A stretch of DNA of 64,000 bases, from NCBI GenBank assembly GCA_020746835.1, contig JAGPNK010000009.1, forward strand, positions 1,488,001-1,552,000. The letters are read 5' to 3'. This document shows, piece after piece, positions 24,001 to 34,822 of this stretch. Numbering within the stretch: position 1 is the stretch's first letter; each line of letters begins with the position of its first letter. The position numbers were made by a program, and so were the translations under genes. The notes under the pieces were generated by a model that saw nothing but the letters and a program-made list of their open reading frames with translations, ran no database searches and had not been told where the DNA came from. This DNA is from Stachybotrys elegans. Its lineage: Eukaryota; Ascomycota; Sordariomycetes; Hypocreales; Stachybotryaceae.

Positions 24001-24898
24001 TGGTACGGATAGTCTGACCGAATCCACCTCTTGCCGAGTCGCCCTTGCCAAACAGCTTCAGCATCATGCTGGAGATGAGGCGAGATCCCTTTTCCAGGGC
24101 GCTTCGAATCTCGGCCGTGTAGGTGTAGGGGCTGGGCTGGGCCTTCTTGAAGACCTGGACAATGTTGGCTGCCGAGCGTTCCTGGGCGATGAGAACCTTT
24201 TCACTTCCATTGATAACGAAGTAGCCGCCCTGATCGTAGGGACACTCGTTGACAAGGAACAGACTCTCCTCGGTCTCCTTGCTAAGGTAGCAGATCTTGG
24301 ACTTGACCATGACAGGCAGCTTGCCGGCAAAGACCATGTTCTTCCACTCGTCCGGCTTGTTGTTGTCCAGCTCATCGTCGTCACCGCCCTCCTGCTCCAC
24401 CTCCCACTCGAGAGTCGTGGGGGCCTCACCCGTCTGCTTGTACTCGAGCTGCTGGGCGTCATCCATCTCGTGTAGAGGAATCTCTCGTTCGACAGCGATG
24501 GAGACCTTCTTGGTCATTCGGATGTAGAGGGGACTCGAGTAGGTCAGATTACGGTCGCGGCACTCGTACGGCAGCAGAGAGGCGGCCGTGCCGTCCGTCT
24601 CGCTGATGGAGGGGCGCGAAACAATGACATTGCCAAACTCGACCTCGTAGCGTCGGAGAGCGATCTTCTTGCCAGGAGGCGAGGGGGGGTTCGGGTAGTC
24701 GAGGGAGATGGTCTTGTACTCGTTGATGAGGTCCTGGATGGTGGTCTGGGTGAACTCGTCGAAAGAGTCGGTCTGTTGCGCCACTAGACCCTTGGACTCG
24801 AAGAAGGAGGAGATGACGGTCCAGCAATCCTCGGGCGTGATGCCCTCCTCCTCGTCACCGTAGTTGTCGTAATCGTAATCCTCCTCGTAGTCGGCCAT
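21008..24898 (-). CDS. rpb2: DNA-directed RNA polymerase II subunit RPB2
   Basis: Second-largest subunit of RNA polymerase II, forming one side of the active cleft. Exons 24898-22496, 22448-21220 and 21170-21008 give 1264 residues, normal for filamentous fungi. The acidic N-terminus is followed by all Rpb2 core segments: protrusion and lobe, the fork region ending [20 protein letters not shown], and the hybrid-binding region with [12 protein letters not shown] (switch and active-site loop). The C-terminal zinc-binding clamp has Cys pairs in [11 protein letters not shown] and FECRPCKN, split by the last intron. The second intron falls between DHNQ and [16 protein letters not shown], a highly conserved block, so both junctions are secure. 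This gene is widely used as a phylogenetic marker and is the best locus here for identifying the species. Confidence 0.98.
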
Positions 24899-25756
24899 AG
24901 TGATGAAGCGGGATCAGCTCGCGATGGGGCTGGCAGATGGCAGGTCGTGCCGGGTCGGGGGCTGGCGGTCGCAAGGCAGAGAGGACAAAGAAATCAAAGG
25001 AGGGTGGTGGCGATGCGCAGGCGGGTCAGTAGAGGACCTGGCACCAGAGGTACCACAAACTCATCCGATCGCGAGCCACTACGTGTTGCGGAGGCCAGCG
25101 AGCAGACGTAGTTGAAGAGAGCGTAGGCAGGCAGATGGAGGCGAGATGAAGTTCTTGAACCTTCAATCAATCGATGCCTGTAAGATTTCACGGGGAAGGC
25201 GCGACAATTCGCCCTAGCCCATGAGCGGTTAGCGCTGTGTTGAGCTGCACGATGACTCAGCTGCGCGAAGGGTCCACAAGAGCTGGATTTATAATGCTCG
25301 AAACCAACCTAAAACAAAATGAATCGGCAAGAGGACAGAGAACAAGATGGAAAGGCAGAGCTGAAGCCTGTGCATAGTTCGAAGCTATTCGTATCATCAC
25401 GAAGAGGGTATTATCTCGGAAAATAAACAAGCGTTCACCCTCAGTATTTATTCAGGTACTCCTCCCAGGCGAGCTTAGAGTTTTCCCAGTCCCGCCCTCA
25501 AGTTTGTAGAATTGTACCATCATCGACCAAGACCATGGGCAATAAACACTCGAGTTGGAAGTCCTTTAATGTTCCGAATTTCCCCTCTCAATTAAGGTTT
25601 TAAATGTTCATGCTCTCCATGATCCGAACTGTGCAACCAGTCCTGCCAAAACGCCAAATGTCGTCGTAGAATCAACATCGACGGCATTGTCCCGCTAAAT
25701 AATCATGACTGCCGTCCTTGCATGGTACTTTTCTTGCATATGAGCCAGGCGATCAA
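24899..25756. other. Intergenic, rpb2 promoter and IDO 3' flank
   Basis: About 860 bp. The minus strand shows a TATAAAT at 25293-25287, about 390 bp upstream of the rpb2 ATG; whether it is used is unknown. No gene seen. Confidence 0.5.
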
Positions 25757-27232
25757 TCAAAATAGGCAGATGCCTCCCACATCGTCCTCCATGGTCCAGC
25801 TGCCCGCCAGGCCCTTCACCTCAACGTCCTCCGTCACCAGCGGTGCACCGTCGTCGTCCTTGCCGAGGAAGAAGTCGCCGCGGCCCTCGGTGCGCACCTG
25901 TCTCTTCATGAAGCGCCTCGTCCACTCTTCGACCGCTGGCTCACCAGTCTCGTCTCTTGCCTGCTTCAGGAAGGGAATCAGCGCCGTGCCTCCTGTTCCT
26001 CGCTGACTCTGAGCGCCCTGGTTCTCCTTTTTGCGCGACGCCACGGCCAGGTTCATGCGCTGCCGCGTCACTTCGGGGCTTCGCGATCGGCTGCGTGCGC
26101 GCACCTCCCGCGAGGGGGTGATGATATACCGCGTTACGATGGCGATGTGCTTGTCACGGAACGCGCTCAGCATGGCGAGGCATGCGTCATAGGCCAGGCA
26201 GAGCTGTGTGTCATTGGTGTGGTCCTCCACATACTCGCGGATATTGGCCACGCGCGATACGTCTCCCAGGAACCTCCTGTGGCCTCCAGGCATGTAGCGA
26301 CGCATTTCCTGGATGAAGTTATGGCGCGCCGACCTGCCCTCGCGATCTGATCCGGACGTGGGGTCCTGCTTCTCGCCCGTTGGTCGATGTTCGATGCCCA
26401 GGACAACATCAAAGAACTGGATGAGACTGCTCTGTGCATTGCTGCCGCCACTGTACTGGCGGTACGTCTCAGTGCCAGATCCGTCTTCGTAGAGGACGCC
26501 GCGTGGGAGACCAGCCTCGGCCATGTTCTTGCTGCCCGCCAGGAAAGGTCGGATGCGGTGGTAGAACACGGTAGGGTCGCAACTCTCATGCATGCGCTGC
26601 AGGATGTTGGTGAGGTCCGTCAAGCGCTCGGCAAAGGCGCGCAGGGATGCCGTCACTGTGGCGGTATCCTCCTCTCTCGCGGCGGCAATGGCACTTAGCA
26701 TCAGAGGAATGATGGGGGCGCCTCGGGCTTCGATGGCCACCGAGACGAGGTAGAACCATGATTCATCCAAGGATCCGGTGAAAGTGTTGAGGGTAGCCAG
26801 GTTCTCCAGGTTGTCAATCTCTTCGTCAACAAAGAGAGGCTTGTAGTTCCACAGGCACAGAGCGGCATAGGTTGCCACTGGAGGAACCTCTAGTCTGTCG
26901 GAGATCTCGAGGAGCGGAACCGAAATAGGAGGAGGGAGGCGATCAGCAGGTGAGTCGCCGCCCCAGATATAGCCATGGGCCATGAAACAGAGGAGAGAGT
27001 ATGCGCGGCGCCACTCGGCATCGTGTTCCAGGCCAACGGTAGAGAGAACGGGGAGGCGATCCACAACACCGCGGAGTCGACGACTCAGTATGAGAGCCTG
27101 GAGGTTTGCGACAATGGCCTCCCATCTGTTGTAGTAAGGGTCCGGTAAGCGGGTCAACGGGAGTGTGTCCGGCAGAAAGCCATGGGTAGGAGAGACGCCA
27201 TAGTCGGACAGGCGAGGAATCTGAGGAAGCAT
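25757..27232 (-). CDS. Indoleamine 2,3-dioxygenase
   Basis: Haem enzyme that opens the indole ring of tryptophan to N-formylkynurenine, the first step of the kynurenine route to NAD in fungi. Single exon, 491 residues, close to other fungal IDOs. The N-terminus, LSDYGVSPTHGFLP, matches the family start. Distal-pocket and helical blocks include WRRAYSLLCFMAHGYIWG, PPVATYAALCLWNYKP and ESWFYLVSVAIEARGAP. The proximal haem ligand is His 362 in FRDKHIAIVTRYI, preceded by the conserved PGGHRRFL. A basic Arg/Ser patch (about 375-390) and a longer C-terminal tail follow. Filamentous fungi often carry several IDO paralogues; which one this is cannot be decided from sequence alone. Confidence 0.93.
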   Translation of the reverse strand: MLPQIPRLSDYGVSPTHGFLPDTLPLTRLPDPYYNRWEAIVANLQALILSRRLRGVVDRLPVLSTVGLEHDAEWRRAYSLLCFMAHGYIWGGDSPADRLPPPISVPLLEISDRLEVPPVATYAALCLWNYKPLFVDEEIDNLENLATLNTFTGSLDESWFYLVSVAIEARGAPIIPLMLSAIAAAREEDTATVTASLRAFAERLTDLTNILQRMHESCDPTVFYHRIRPFLAGSKNMAEAGLPRGVLYEDGSGTETYRQYSGGSNAQSSLIQFFDVVLGIEHRPTGEKQDPTSGSDREGRSARHNFIQEMRRYMPGGHRRFLGDVSRVANIREYVEDHTNDTQLCLAYDACLAMLSAFRDKHIAIVTRYIITPSREVRARSRSRSPEVTRQRMNLAVASRKKENQGAQSQRGTGGTALIPFLKQARDETGEPAVEEWTRRFMKRQVRTEGRGDFFLGKDDDGAPLVTEDVEVKGLAGSWTMEDDVGGICLF

Positions 27233-27477
27233 GTTTGGACAATTATGAAGTTGATCTTTTCTTCAGCCAGGAGACTGTAGAGTGTTTGCACAGTTGAAGG
27301 AGGAAGGGTATGGTCCTCCAGCTGGGTCCTTTGTTGGCCAGGCCGAAGTGTCAGTCAATAATACTTAGTTCAGTCTATGCAAGGCAGTGGCAAGGCAAAG
27401 AAGAAATAGCGGAAGACTTCGGCTTAGGCGGGCTCCGATACAGGCGGGAGGGCGAAGGGAAGATCCACGCGATCAGA

Positions 27478-27484
27478 ATTTATA
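27478..27484 (-). promoter_or_regulatory. Candidate TATA box of the IDO gene
   Basis: TATAAAT on the minus strand, about 246 bp upstream of the IDO start codon, in AT-rich sequence flanked by GC-rich sequence. Confidence 0.5.
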
Positions 27485-27884
27485 ATCGCGCCAATTACTC
27501 GGGCCACCGGGAGTGCAAGTATATGACTCAAGCATCGCGTGCGTATGTCGAAACAACCGAAATGCACGGATGGCCTGATGTTGTTATGCGTCGTGTTAAG
27601 TAGCGGCTTTTCGCGGTATCTTCCAGTTGCTCTGCCAGGCCACAGTTTGAGCGAAACTTCCCGATATGCATATGTTCATGCAGGAATTTTGCGCATGTGG
27701 GATAGATCACCACCCATCCATGACCCAGTTAGTTATTGTAGCTTTCCGTCTACTTCTGTGACTAGCTCTTGTTGTCCTGAGATGTTATTTCTATCCTCAC
27801 TTTTCCACACCACGTGGCAAACTTTCTTTTATCATAGATAACAGAAAGCGTAAAAACAAAAGATAAAAGTAAGCACTCAAGAAG

Positions 27885-27908
27885 AAAAAAAAAAAAAAAA
27901 AAAAAAAA
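27885..27908. repeat. Poly(A) tract, 24 nt
   Basis: Uninterrupted run of 24 A after an A-rich lead-in, between IDO and vps23. A second such run is at 37510-37539. Confidence 0.95.
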
Positions 27909-28286
27909 GAACCCAATCCTACCAAACACCGACTGGCCGTAACTCTGTGGTAATTTGGGGTCTGGCTCCTCTCGCTTCAGGGTAGGTAGGAACCAACTAC
28001 CCTAACCCAGAGCACGATCAGGAAACAATTCAGAGGTACTCGGGACCTGCCTGTAGTAGGTATGAGCCCCACATCCGACTCGCCCACTTAGCCGCGATAA
28101 TCGTCACTCGTCAATCACAGATGCAGGCAAACATGTCATCTTGATGGTTCCTGTCGTCTTGCGCCCCGCATCCTCCGACTTCGTTCCCCAGGTCCACGAC
28201 TGCTGCAATAGCAACAGAACTTGTACATGCCGCTGTAGCTTGCACTCGTCTGTCTGGAGAGCCCTTGCCGGCCCCGCGCCGCTGCA

Positions 28287-29993
28287 ATGCCTGTCCCGCA
28301 GCACATCCTCAACTGGCTGTACAGCGTCCTGACCAGCGTTGGTGAAACCACTCTCAGCCTTGTCTCGACACCTCTTGCTGACCGTGGTACCTTGGTGCAG
28401 GAATACCACGATGTGAATCGAACCTACAACGATGTGGCCCATGCCCTCGATCGATACCCTTCGCTGTCGCCGCGAACCGACGTCCACAGTACGACGCTGC
28501 AACCCCTCTCGAGCTTCATGACACTGACACGCCTGGACAGCCTTTCCCAATGGCTCTAGCGCACTCCTCCTACACATAACAGGCACTCTGCCTGTCAATT
28601 TTCGTGGCAGCGTCTACAGGTTTCCCATCTCTGTATGGGTGCCGTATGCCTACCCGCGAGAGCCTCCTCTGGTCTACGTCATCCCCACTCAGACCATGAT
28701 AGTCCGGCCTGGCCAGCATGTCGACCCCCAAGGCCAAGTATACCATCCGTATCTCGTTGGATGGGCCGAATTCTGGGATGTATGGACCCCGGGGCTGCGA
28801 TATCTGCCATGGACACTGACTTTTGACAGAAATCCACTCTCCAAGACTTCCTGGGCGTCTTGACAGATGTATTCGCCAAAGAACCGCCAGTGGTGTCGCG
28901 ACAGGCAGCTCGTCCTCCGCAGAGCACTCCCACCCAGCCTCAACAGACGCCGCCGCCGCTACCGCCACTTCCACCCGAGATGGCCTCGAGCCCTGTGAGC
29001 CAAGCCCGGTCCCCTCCAGTCGGCGCTGGCCCGCCTCCGCCACCGAAACCGCCGAAGCCTCACCAAGCAGACCGTGCCGATGCGAGAATAGGGTCACCCG
29101 CAAGCTCTTCTAGCGGTCCTCCCCTACCGCCACTCCCAGGGCAGGCCTCTGCTGGGAATCGAGCATCCCGATACGACTCAGCACCTCCGCTGCCCCCCCA
29201 GGCCGCGCCTTCGAACCGCTCGCCTCAGGGACCTCCCCCCCCTCAACAACAGTATCCCCAGCAACATGCACAACACCAGGCACAACCGTTTCCCCCGCAC
29301 CAATACCGACCACCACCACCTGGTTCGATGCCTCCAGGCCAGCATGGCATGACTGGCTGGAACCCTGCCATACCGATGCCACAGCACATGCAGCCACAGC
29401 AGCAGCCGAAGCCCGCACCTCCCCCACCAGACCTGCTGGACGATCCTGTGGCCTCGGAATTGCCCGCAGCATCTGCTGTTGCCGCACCACCTATACCACC
29501 GAATCCCGAAAAGGACGCGCTGCTGAGACAGCTTGCGCAGACTCTGGCAGCGATGCGGCAGCGAAGTCGCCAACAGAACGAGTCCAGTATGGCGGGATTG
29601 CAGGCACAGCGGGCCGCCATGCAGTCGGTGTTCCCGGTGCTGCAGTCTGAGCTGGGTCAGCTGGGTCACCTCTCGGGTATACTGACATCCAATACCATCA
29701 TTCTAAGAGAAGCACTCCACAAGGCCGATGCGGTGATTGAAGGATCTGGTAGACACCCAACGCCGGACATTGACGAGCTGCTGGTAGCCCCCACAGTGGT
29801 GTCAAACCAGCTCTACATGACAGTGGCGGAGGAGCGAGCTCTCGGGGACGCCATCTTCATGCTGGGGCGAGCCGTGGAGCGCGGGCGCATCTCGCCAGCC
29901 GTGTTCGCCAAGCTGACACGATCGCTGGCCCGTGAATGGTATCTGAAAAAGGCCCTAGTGCGCAAGATCGGCGAGGGGATGGGCCTCTCATGA
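28287..29993 (+). CDS. vps23: ESCRT-I subunit Vps23 (TSG101 homologue)
   Basis: Ubiquitin-binding subunit of ESCRT-I, which sorts ubiquitinated membrane proteins into multivesicular endosomes. Exons 28287-28337, 28401-28488, 28541-28779 and 28830-29993 give 513 residues. The catalytically inactive UEV domain occupies about residues 1-150: LNWLYSVLTS, EYHDVNRTYNDVA, SALLLHITGTLPVNFRG, YRFPISVWVPYAYPREPP and HPYLVGWAEFWD. A Pro/Gln-rich linker (about 165-325) follows, with many PPLPP-type runs. The C-terminus has a coiled coil (about 340-430) and the steadiness box ending LVRKIGEGMGLS. The first intron is 63 nt, in frame and stop-free, so retention would insert 21 residues into the first UEV helix. 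Immediately upstream of ste2 on the same strand. Confidence 0.92.
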
Positions 29994-30956
29994 GAGAGGG
30001 GACGGCACGCACGAGCGCGCACCAGGCCGGGCACTAGAGAGAAGCATGGGAGGGACTGGGAATAGCTCCCGTTCCGCCCGCCACCATGACGAAGCTTGGG
30101 CAGACAAGCCTCGCACGTGGAGTCTTACGATACTCAAGAATTGATGATTTGTAGAGGTTGACTATACCCACCACCGTTGCGTTGCTTTACACGTGCGCAG
30201 AACAAGAGAGGCATGCAGGGGAAAGAGGAGAGAGAAGGACAGGCGTGAGAAGAGAAGCGGGAGAAGCGAGAGAAGCAGGGAGAAGCATACAACCTCAGAT
30301 GAAATGACGGGCTCTACTTACGACGCCACCACCCTCACCACCCTCACCACCACTACCACCATCCAAGCTCACACCGCCGGCGACAGCAGTATCCAGGCAG
30401 GGCGCACAAGTCTCAGCGGCTCGGATGTTTGCGCGCAAAGCCCTTGGCCAAGCTGTCGCGTCTCGTCCAATACCGGCGTCCCGCTCACACAGGGCGGCGT
30501 GCCGGGTGGGCACCCTGTCAAGCCTCCAGACGAGAACAATACTAAGGCCCGACGCCACAATCTTGAGAACAATAGGAAGCCATCTGCACCTCCAGGGGTG
30601 CACCCCGGACTCTGCATGCGACTATCCCAACTACAATCCCTCTGTCTCTTCCATCCCAATGCCGTGTGTGTGGGCGTGTGGGCGTCTTGTTGCCTTCATC
30701 TCATACCTTGAATGCTGTCACCATTTACCTTGTACAGACAACAATATCATTAATACCGTCTCTTTGCTAACCTTGTTGCTTTTTCCTTCCTTCCTAGCTT
30801 GCGCTCCCTTCTTCTCTGTATGAATATATATTCACATCCACCTCGTAGCATCCTCCTCCATCTCTCCTCTGTTCCTTTCATGTCTCCCCCTCTGATCATG
30901 ATATCGTACATGTGCCACTCCTCACCATTCGTCCATAATCAGCACCAACTCTCGAC
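29994..30956. other. Intergenic, vps23 3' flank and ste2 promoter
   Basis: About 960 bp. Holds a purine-rich segment at 30210-30290, CCACCCTCACCA-type repeats at 30325-30362 and a palindromic GAATATATATTC near 30822. I did not find a TGAAACA pheromone-response element. Open frames here look random. Confidence 0.55.
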
Positions 30957-32174
30957 ATGGCCACTCCTCCCTTCGACCCCAACGTTCAAAACGTCACCTT
31001 CCTCGCCGCCGATGGCCTCACCCCCATCGCCATCCCCCTCGCCGCAGTCGACGCCATCAACCACGAGAGCTTCAGCGTCTGCATCAACTACGGCGTCCAG
31101 CTGGGTGCCTGCGTCGCCGTCCTGGTCTTTGTCCTGCTGGTGACGCCCGCCGCCAAGCTGCGCAGGCCCTCGAGCCTGCTCCATGTCCTCGGTCTGCTCA
31201 TCTGCACCATCCGCATGGCCCTGCTCGCCGCCTTCTTCCCATCTCCCTTTAACGACTTCTACGCCTTCTGGGCTGGAGACTACTCGGCCGTGCCGGCTCG
31301 CGACTTCGCCATCAGCATCGCCGGCAATGTCTTCTCCATGCTGCTCCTCATTGTCGTGGAGGCTGCCCTCATGCACCAGGCCTGGACCATGGTCTCGTTA
31401 TGGCCCAGCGCCGTACGTCTCGCGCTGTGTTTCCTCTCTGTCACCATCACTCTCATCACCGTCGGTTTCCGCTTCGCCTCCACCATTATCCAATCTCGAG
31501 CCGTCTTATCTCTCGAGCCGCCGCAGGAATACCTGTGGTTGATCCAGTGGATGGCCATCACCAATGCCATTTCCATCTGTTGGTTCTGCGCCCTCTTCAA
31601 CGCCAAGCTCGTCCTCCACCTCGTCACCAACCGCCGCATTCTCCCATCTTATAAGACACTGAGCCCCATGGAGATCCTTGTTATGACCAACGGCATCCTC
31701 ATGATTGTTCCTGGTAAGTCCTCTCTCCCTGCACAGACCACAACTACCATGACGGCATATCTAATTACTTCACCAGTCATCTTTACCGGCTTGCAATGGG
31801 GCCACTTTACCAACTTCGAAGCCGCCTCCCTGACACTTACATCCGTCGCCGTCATTCTCCCCCTTGGCACCATCGCCGCCCAGCGCATGGCCAGCTCCGG
31901 CAGCAACATATCCTATCCAACAAGCGGCGCCAGCTCGGGCGCCTACCGTGTCGGCGACTCCAACTCAGCCGGCTCCTCCGCGCCCCTCAAGAAGCACGTC
32001 GGCAGCTTCTCAAGCCGCGGCACCGCCACTATCCTCTCACGTTGCGAGGCCAGCAGCCCAGACCTAGAGATGGGCCGCCTGGGTCCGTCCTTCTTCTCCT
32101 CCTCCCAGCGTGACCTCATTAACGGCCACGTCCGTGTTGATCGGGAACTCCAGCAGCGCGTGGACAAGGCCTAG
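30957..32174 (+). CDS. ste2: Alpha-type pheromone receptor Ste2 (GPCR)
   Basis: Seven-transmembrane G-protein-coupled receptor for the alpha-factor-like mating peptide; in plant-pathogenic fungi it also senses host peroxidase-derived signals. Exons 30957-31713 and 31777-32174 give 384 residues. The N-terminus (FDPNVQNVTFLAADG) carries an N-glycosylation sequon. TM1 begins near residue 45 with YGVQLGACVAVLVFVLLV, followed by the conserved LLHVLGLLICTIR; TM3 to TM7 follow, ending TSVAVILPLGTIAAQ. The cytoplasmic tail is Ser/Gly-rich, as needed for phosphorylation and ubiquitin-dependent endocytosis. The intron sits between TM6 and the following loop (MIVP|VIFTGLQ). It is 63 nt, in frame and stop-free, so a retained form would add 21 residues there. 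Directly downstream of vps23. Confidence 0.92.
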   Translation: MATPPFDPNVQNVTFLAADGLTPIAIPLAAVDAINHESFSVCINYGVQLGACVAVLVFVLLVTPAAKLRRPSSLLHVLGLLICTIRMALLAAFFPSPFNDFYAFWAGDYSAVPARDFAISIAGNVFSMLLLIVVEAALMHQAWTMVSLWPSAVRLALCFLSVTITLITVGFRFASTIIQSRAVLSLEPPQEYLWLIQWMAITNAISICWFCALFNAKLVLHLVTNRRILPSYKTLSPMEILVMTNGILMIVPGKSSLPAQTTTTMTAYLITSPVIFTGLQWGHFTNFEAASLTLTSVAVILPLGTIAAQRMASSGSNISYPTSGASSGAYRVGDSNSAGSSAPLKKHVGSFSSRGTATILSRCEASSPDLEMGRLGPSFFSSSQRDLINGHVRVDRELQQRVDKA

Positions 32175-32611
32175 GAGATCCCGCCTGTTGAGAATTCCCC
32201 CCTCGACACCTCTTTTGCGTCTGATATTACCTTGTGTGAACCCGACGGCAACGGCGATTACACCGAGAAAAACGTTTAAGAGAATCTGAATTTAAACAAG
32301 TTATCGTTATCACTTCCTTTCATCATTATTTCCTGGCACATTCATAGCTTGTTATTTGCCCTGCACTACAGCCAAGCGAGTAATGCGTGCCACTTTCATC
32401 ATTAGTTGAAAATTGTTTAAATGGAAAGGAGACATAGCAGGCAAAATGGCATAATTCCACGAGTAACAGCTAATCACTGGAGCAATAACAAGAGTTTCAC
32501 CAGTGAAGTTGAACAAACACCGCCCGTACGGCCACTTTGTGCATATACAAGATTGATTAAGACTACGTCCTACACAATTAAGTGCTACGGCAACCTAGGC
32601 AGCTGGCATTG
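32175..32611. other. Convergent 3' region, ste2 and unknown minus-strand gene
   Basis: About 440 bp, AT-rich, presumably two 3' untranslated regions. Nothing further recognised. Confidence 0.55.
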
Positions 32612-34822
32612 TTACTCGGAATGACCTTGTGATTTGCGTCCACCGACTCTTTCGCTACACAAGCTGAGTAGGCGTCTCATTTCATCGACACGGACTGGTT
32701 TGGGTTGCTTCAGTGCACACTCCGCCTTGGCGAGAAGGGGTGTACTGCTGAAGGAATAGTAAATCTGCTCTGGGCCGTGAATGGTACAATGATTATTGAA
32801 TCTAGGCAGAGGAGATGAATAGCCGGGTAGACTGCTCCTTTCAGTGACGGTTCCTTGTAGTGGGGAGGCGAGGGTGACATCGTTGCCACCATCCGTATCA
32901 ATCCGCTGCTTGTGTAGTTGTTTGTACTCTTCCAAGGCCTTTTGGTCAAGGATTCCCCGACCCCAAGGGATGGAAATAAGACTCCTGGTATGAGAAAGCT
33001 TCTCATGAGACGTTGTGTAGCGGCTGAGCCCGATGGATCTGCTTCCTCTCTCCAATCGGTGGTCGCTCTCGTGTGCGTCCGTGCTTGATGACGATGAGGA
33101 TGCGTGTGAAGGAGTGGCTTTCCCTATAGCCGAGGGAGATTTTGACTTTGTGTGACTGCTGGACGAATAGGGGCCTCGGCCGGGTCCCAGAGACGCCGAT
33201 ACACGACGCAAGGTGGACCGCACTCGGCTACCTATGCTCTTCTCTGTAGCGGCTGACTGTCTCAAGATATTGGTGAGTGAAGCAGATTTAGACTGGTGGA
33301 GTTTCGAGGCTTCGGCCAGAGATGCTGGGCGACTCAGAGACTCAAAGAGCCCAATCTTGTCTTTCAATAACGGGAATGATTGTTTGCCTGAAAAATACCC
33401 CGGCCCGTCCCTTGGAGATGCATTGACAGATAATACTGGTGGCTCTCTGCCACTAACACGATTGTATTCCCATTTCTGACTTGTGCCGGCCTCTTTGGCT
33501 TCGTTAGGAGCTGGTGGCGCTTTAGTTGCTCCCCTTTCTGGAGCCGTCTGACGTCTCTTCTAGATGGATGATTGGACAGCAAAAGGCCTGTCACTGAGCA
33601 CACTCTGCAGGCTAGAGATGCGAGATTGAAGGGAGGCTGCCACCGGCGTCGCGTTACGCTGGCGGTCACGGCTGTGGCACATACCCATGCAGCCGATATC
33701 CTCGGAGCAAGCGTGCAAGTGAGGACTATCTGGGGATTCCATAGCATATAACTTGGGGGATCGGAGTGGCGAGTGGTCCGTATCTTCTTTGAAAGGGCGA
33801 TCGACAGCGCTGTGGTGAGATGTTGCACAACCTGGAGGCTTGCAACGCGCCTTTGCCCCGAAGCTGTTTGGTGGCTCAAATCCAGAGGAACCTTTTCGAA
33901 GAGCGATACCCCAAGTCTCAAGCCCTGTGGCGGACTTATTCGCGTGCTGCCACTTTGGCGGCATGTGGGAGAAGCCGGCTTTGTTATGAGCTTGCGATGT
34001 GCGAGAAAAGTGCAATAAATCATCCTCGCAAACATTGGTAGCCGCGTCTTTATAGTTTCGCAAGTATAGCGGGGGGAAGCGGGTGCTGGTGAGAGCTCCG
34101 ACAAAAGCGGGAGTCGGATGCCTATTCGGATGGTCTTCTTGAAGGAGATTCGAGTCCTTTGAGACAATAGAAGGTCGTGGCTCACCCTCGACTGCCGGAA
34201 TCCAATGCACTACTGGCAGGATAGTACTTTCGTTGATGATCTGAGCTGGGGAAGGGGGGGTTACGGCACGATCTTGCACGCCTGGCTTCGGCCCCGACTC
34301 CTTGACAGAAGCCGAGGTTTTCGATATGCTCAAAGGAGGCACATGATACGGATCCAGAGCAGCTGTGCTTGTCGAGTCTGGCAAGGTGTCTTCAAATTGT
34401 CGTCGCCGTTCGAGCACGGGGACTCTTGATGTCTTGAACAACTTGTCTATTGCTGGCGGTTTGAGGCTCGTCGAGATGGAGTCCAGAGAAGTGACCGACT
34501 GTGCACGAGAGGGACGCGTCGATGGGGAGCAGAGCAAGTTTGAGGCCGAACTGGCACTGATGGTCTCAAATCGTTTTCGTTGAGGGAAAGTCCCGTCCAA
34601 TGTTTTTCTGCTGCTGATGGAGGCTGTCGACTTGCGAAGTTGGCAGCTTGAAGAAGGGTACGCGGATGACAGCTGTTGCGGACTGCCATCTCCCACGGTA
34701 TTGTTGGACTCGAACTTGCTAATCAGCTGAGCAAGACTCTTGCGAGGCGTTTTATTGTCTTGAGTCGTAGAATGAAACGAACTAGGATGATCTGATGACG
34801 GTTGATCGGAAGATGCACTCAT
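32612..34822 (-). CDS. Unknown Ser-rich protein; frame contains a TAG removed only if a 42-nt intron is used
   Basis: I do not recognise this protein. One minus-strand frame stays open from 35014 to 32612 except for a TAG at 33562-33560. The 64 codons right after the TAG have protein-like composition and run into KDKIGLFESLSRPAS, so both halves likely belong together. A 42-nt GT-AG segment, 33601-33560, would remove the stop in frame and give exons 34822-33602 and 33559-32612 (722 residues). That is short for an intron and lacks a clear branch site. The sequence is Ser/Thr/Pro/Arg-rich and largely disordered, with a basic motif TPRKSLAQLISKFE near the N-terminus. ATG 34822 has a good context; in-frame ATGs at 35014 and in between are alternatives. 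No membrane segment from the 34822 start. Confidence 0.6.

Larger units (their letters stand above)
27233..28286. other. Intergenic, divergent region between IDO and vps23
   Basis: About 1.05 kb with a TATA box for IDO, a 24-nt poly(A) run, and a GGTAGGTAGG motif at 27981-27990. No supported gene. Confidence 0.6.

Noticed and set aside
30193..30711. 172-codon frame between vps23 and ste2
   Set aside because: Low-complexity, repeat-derived composition and no conserved features.
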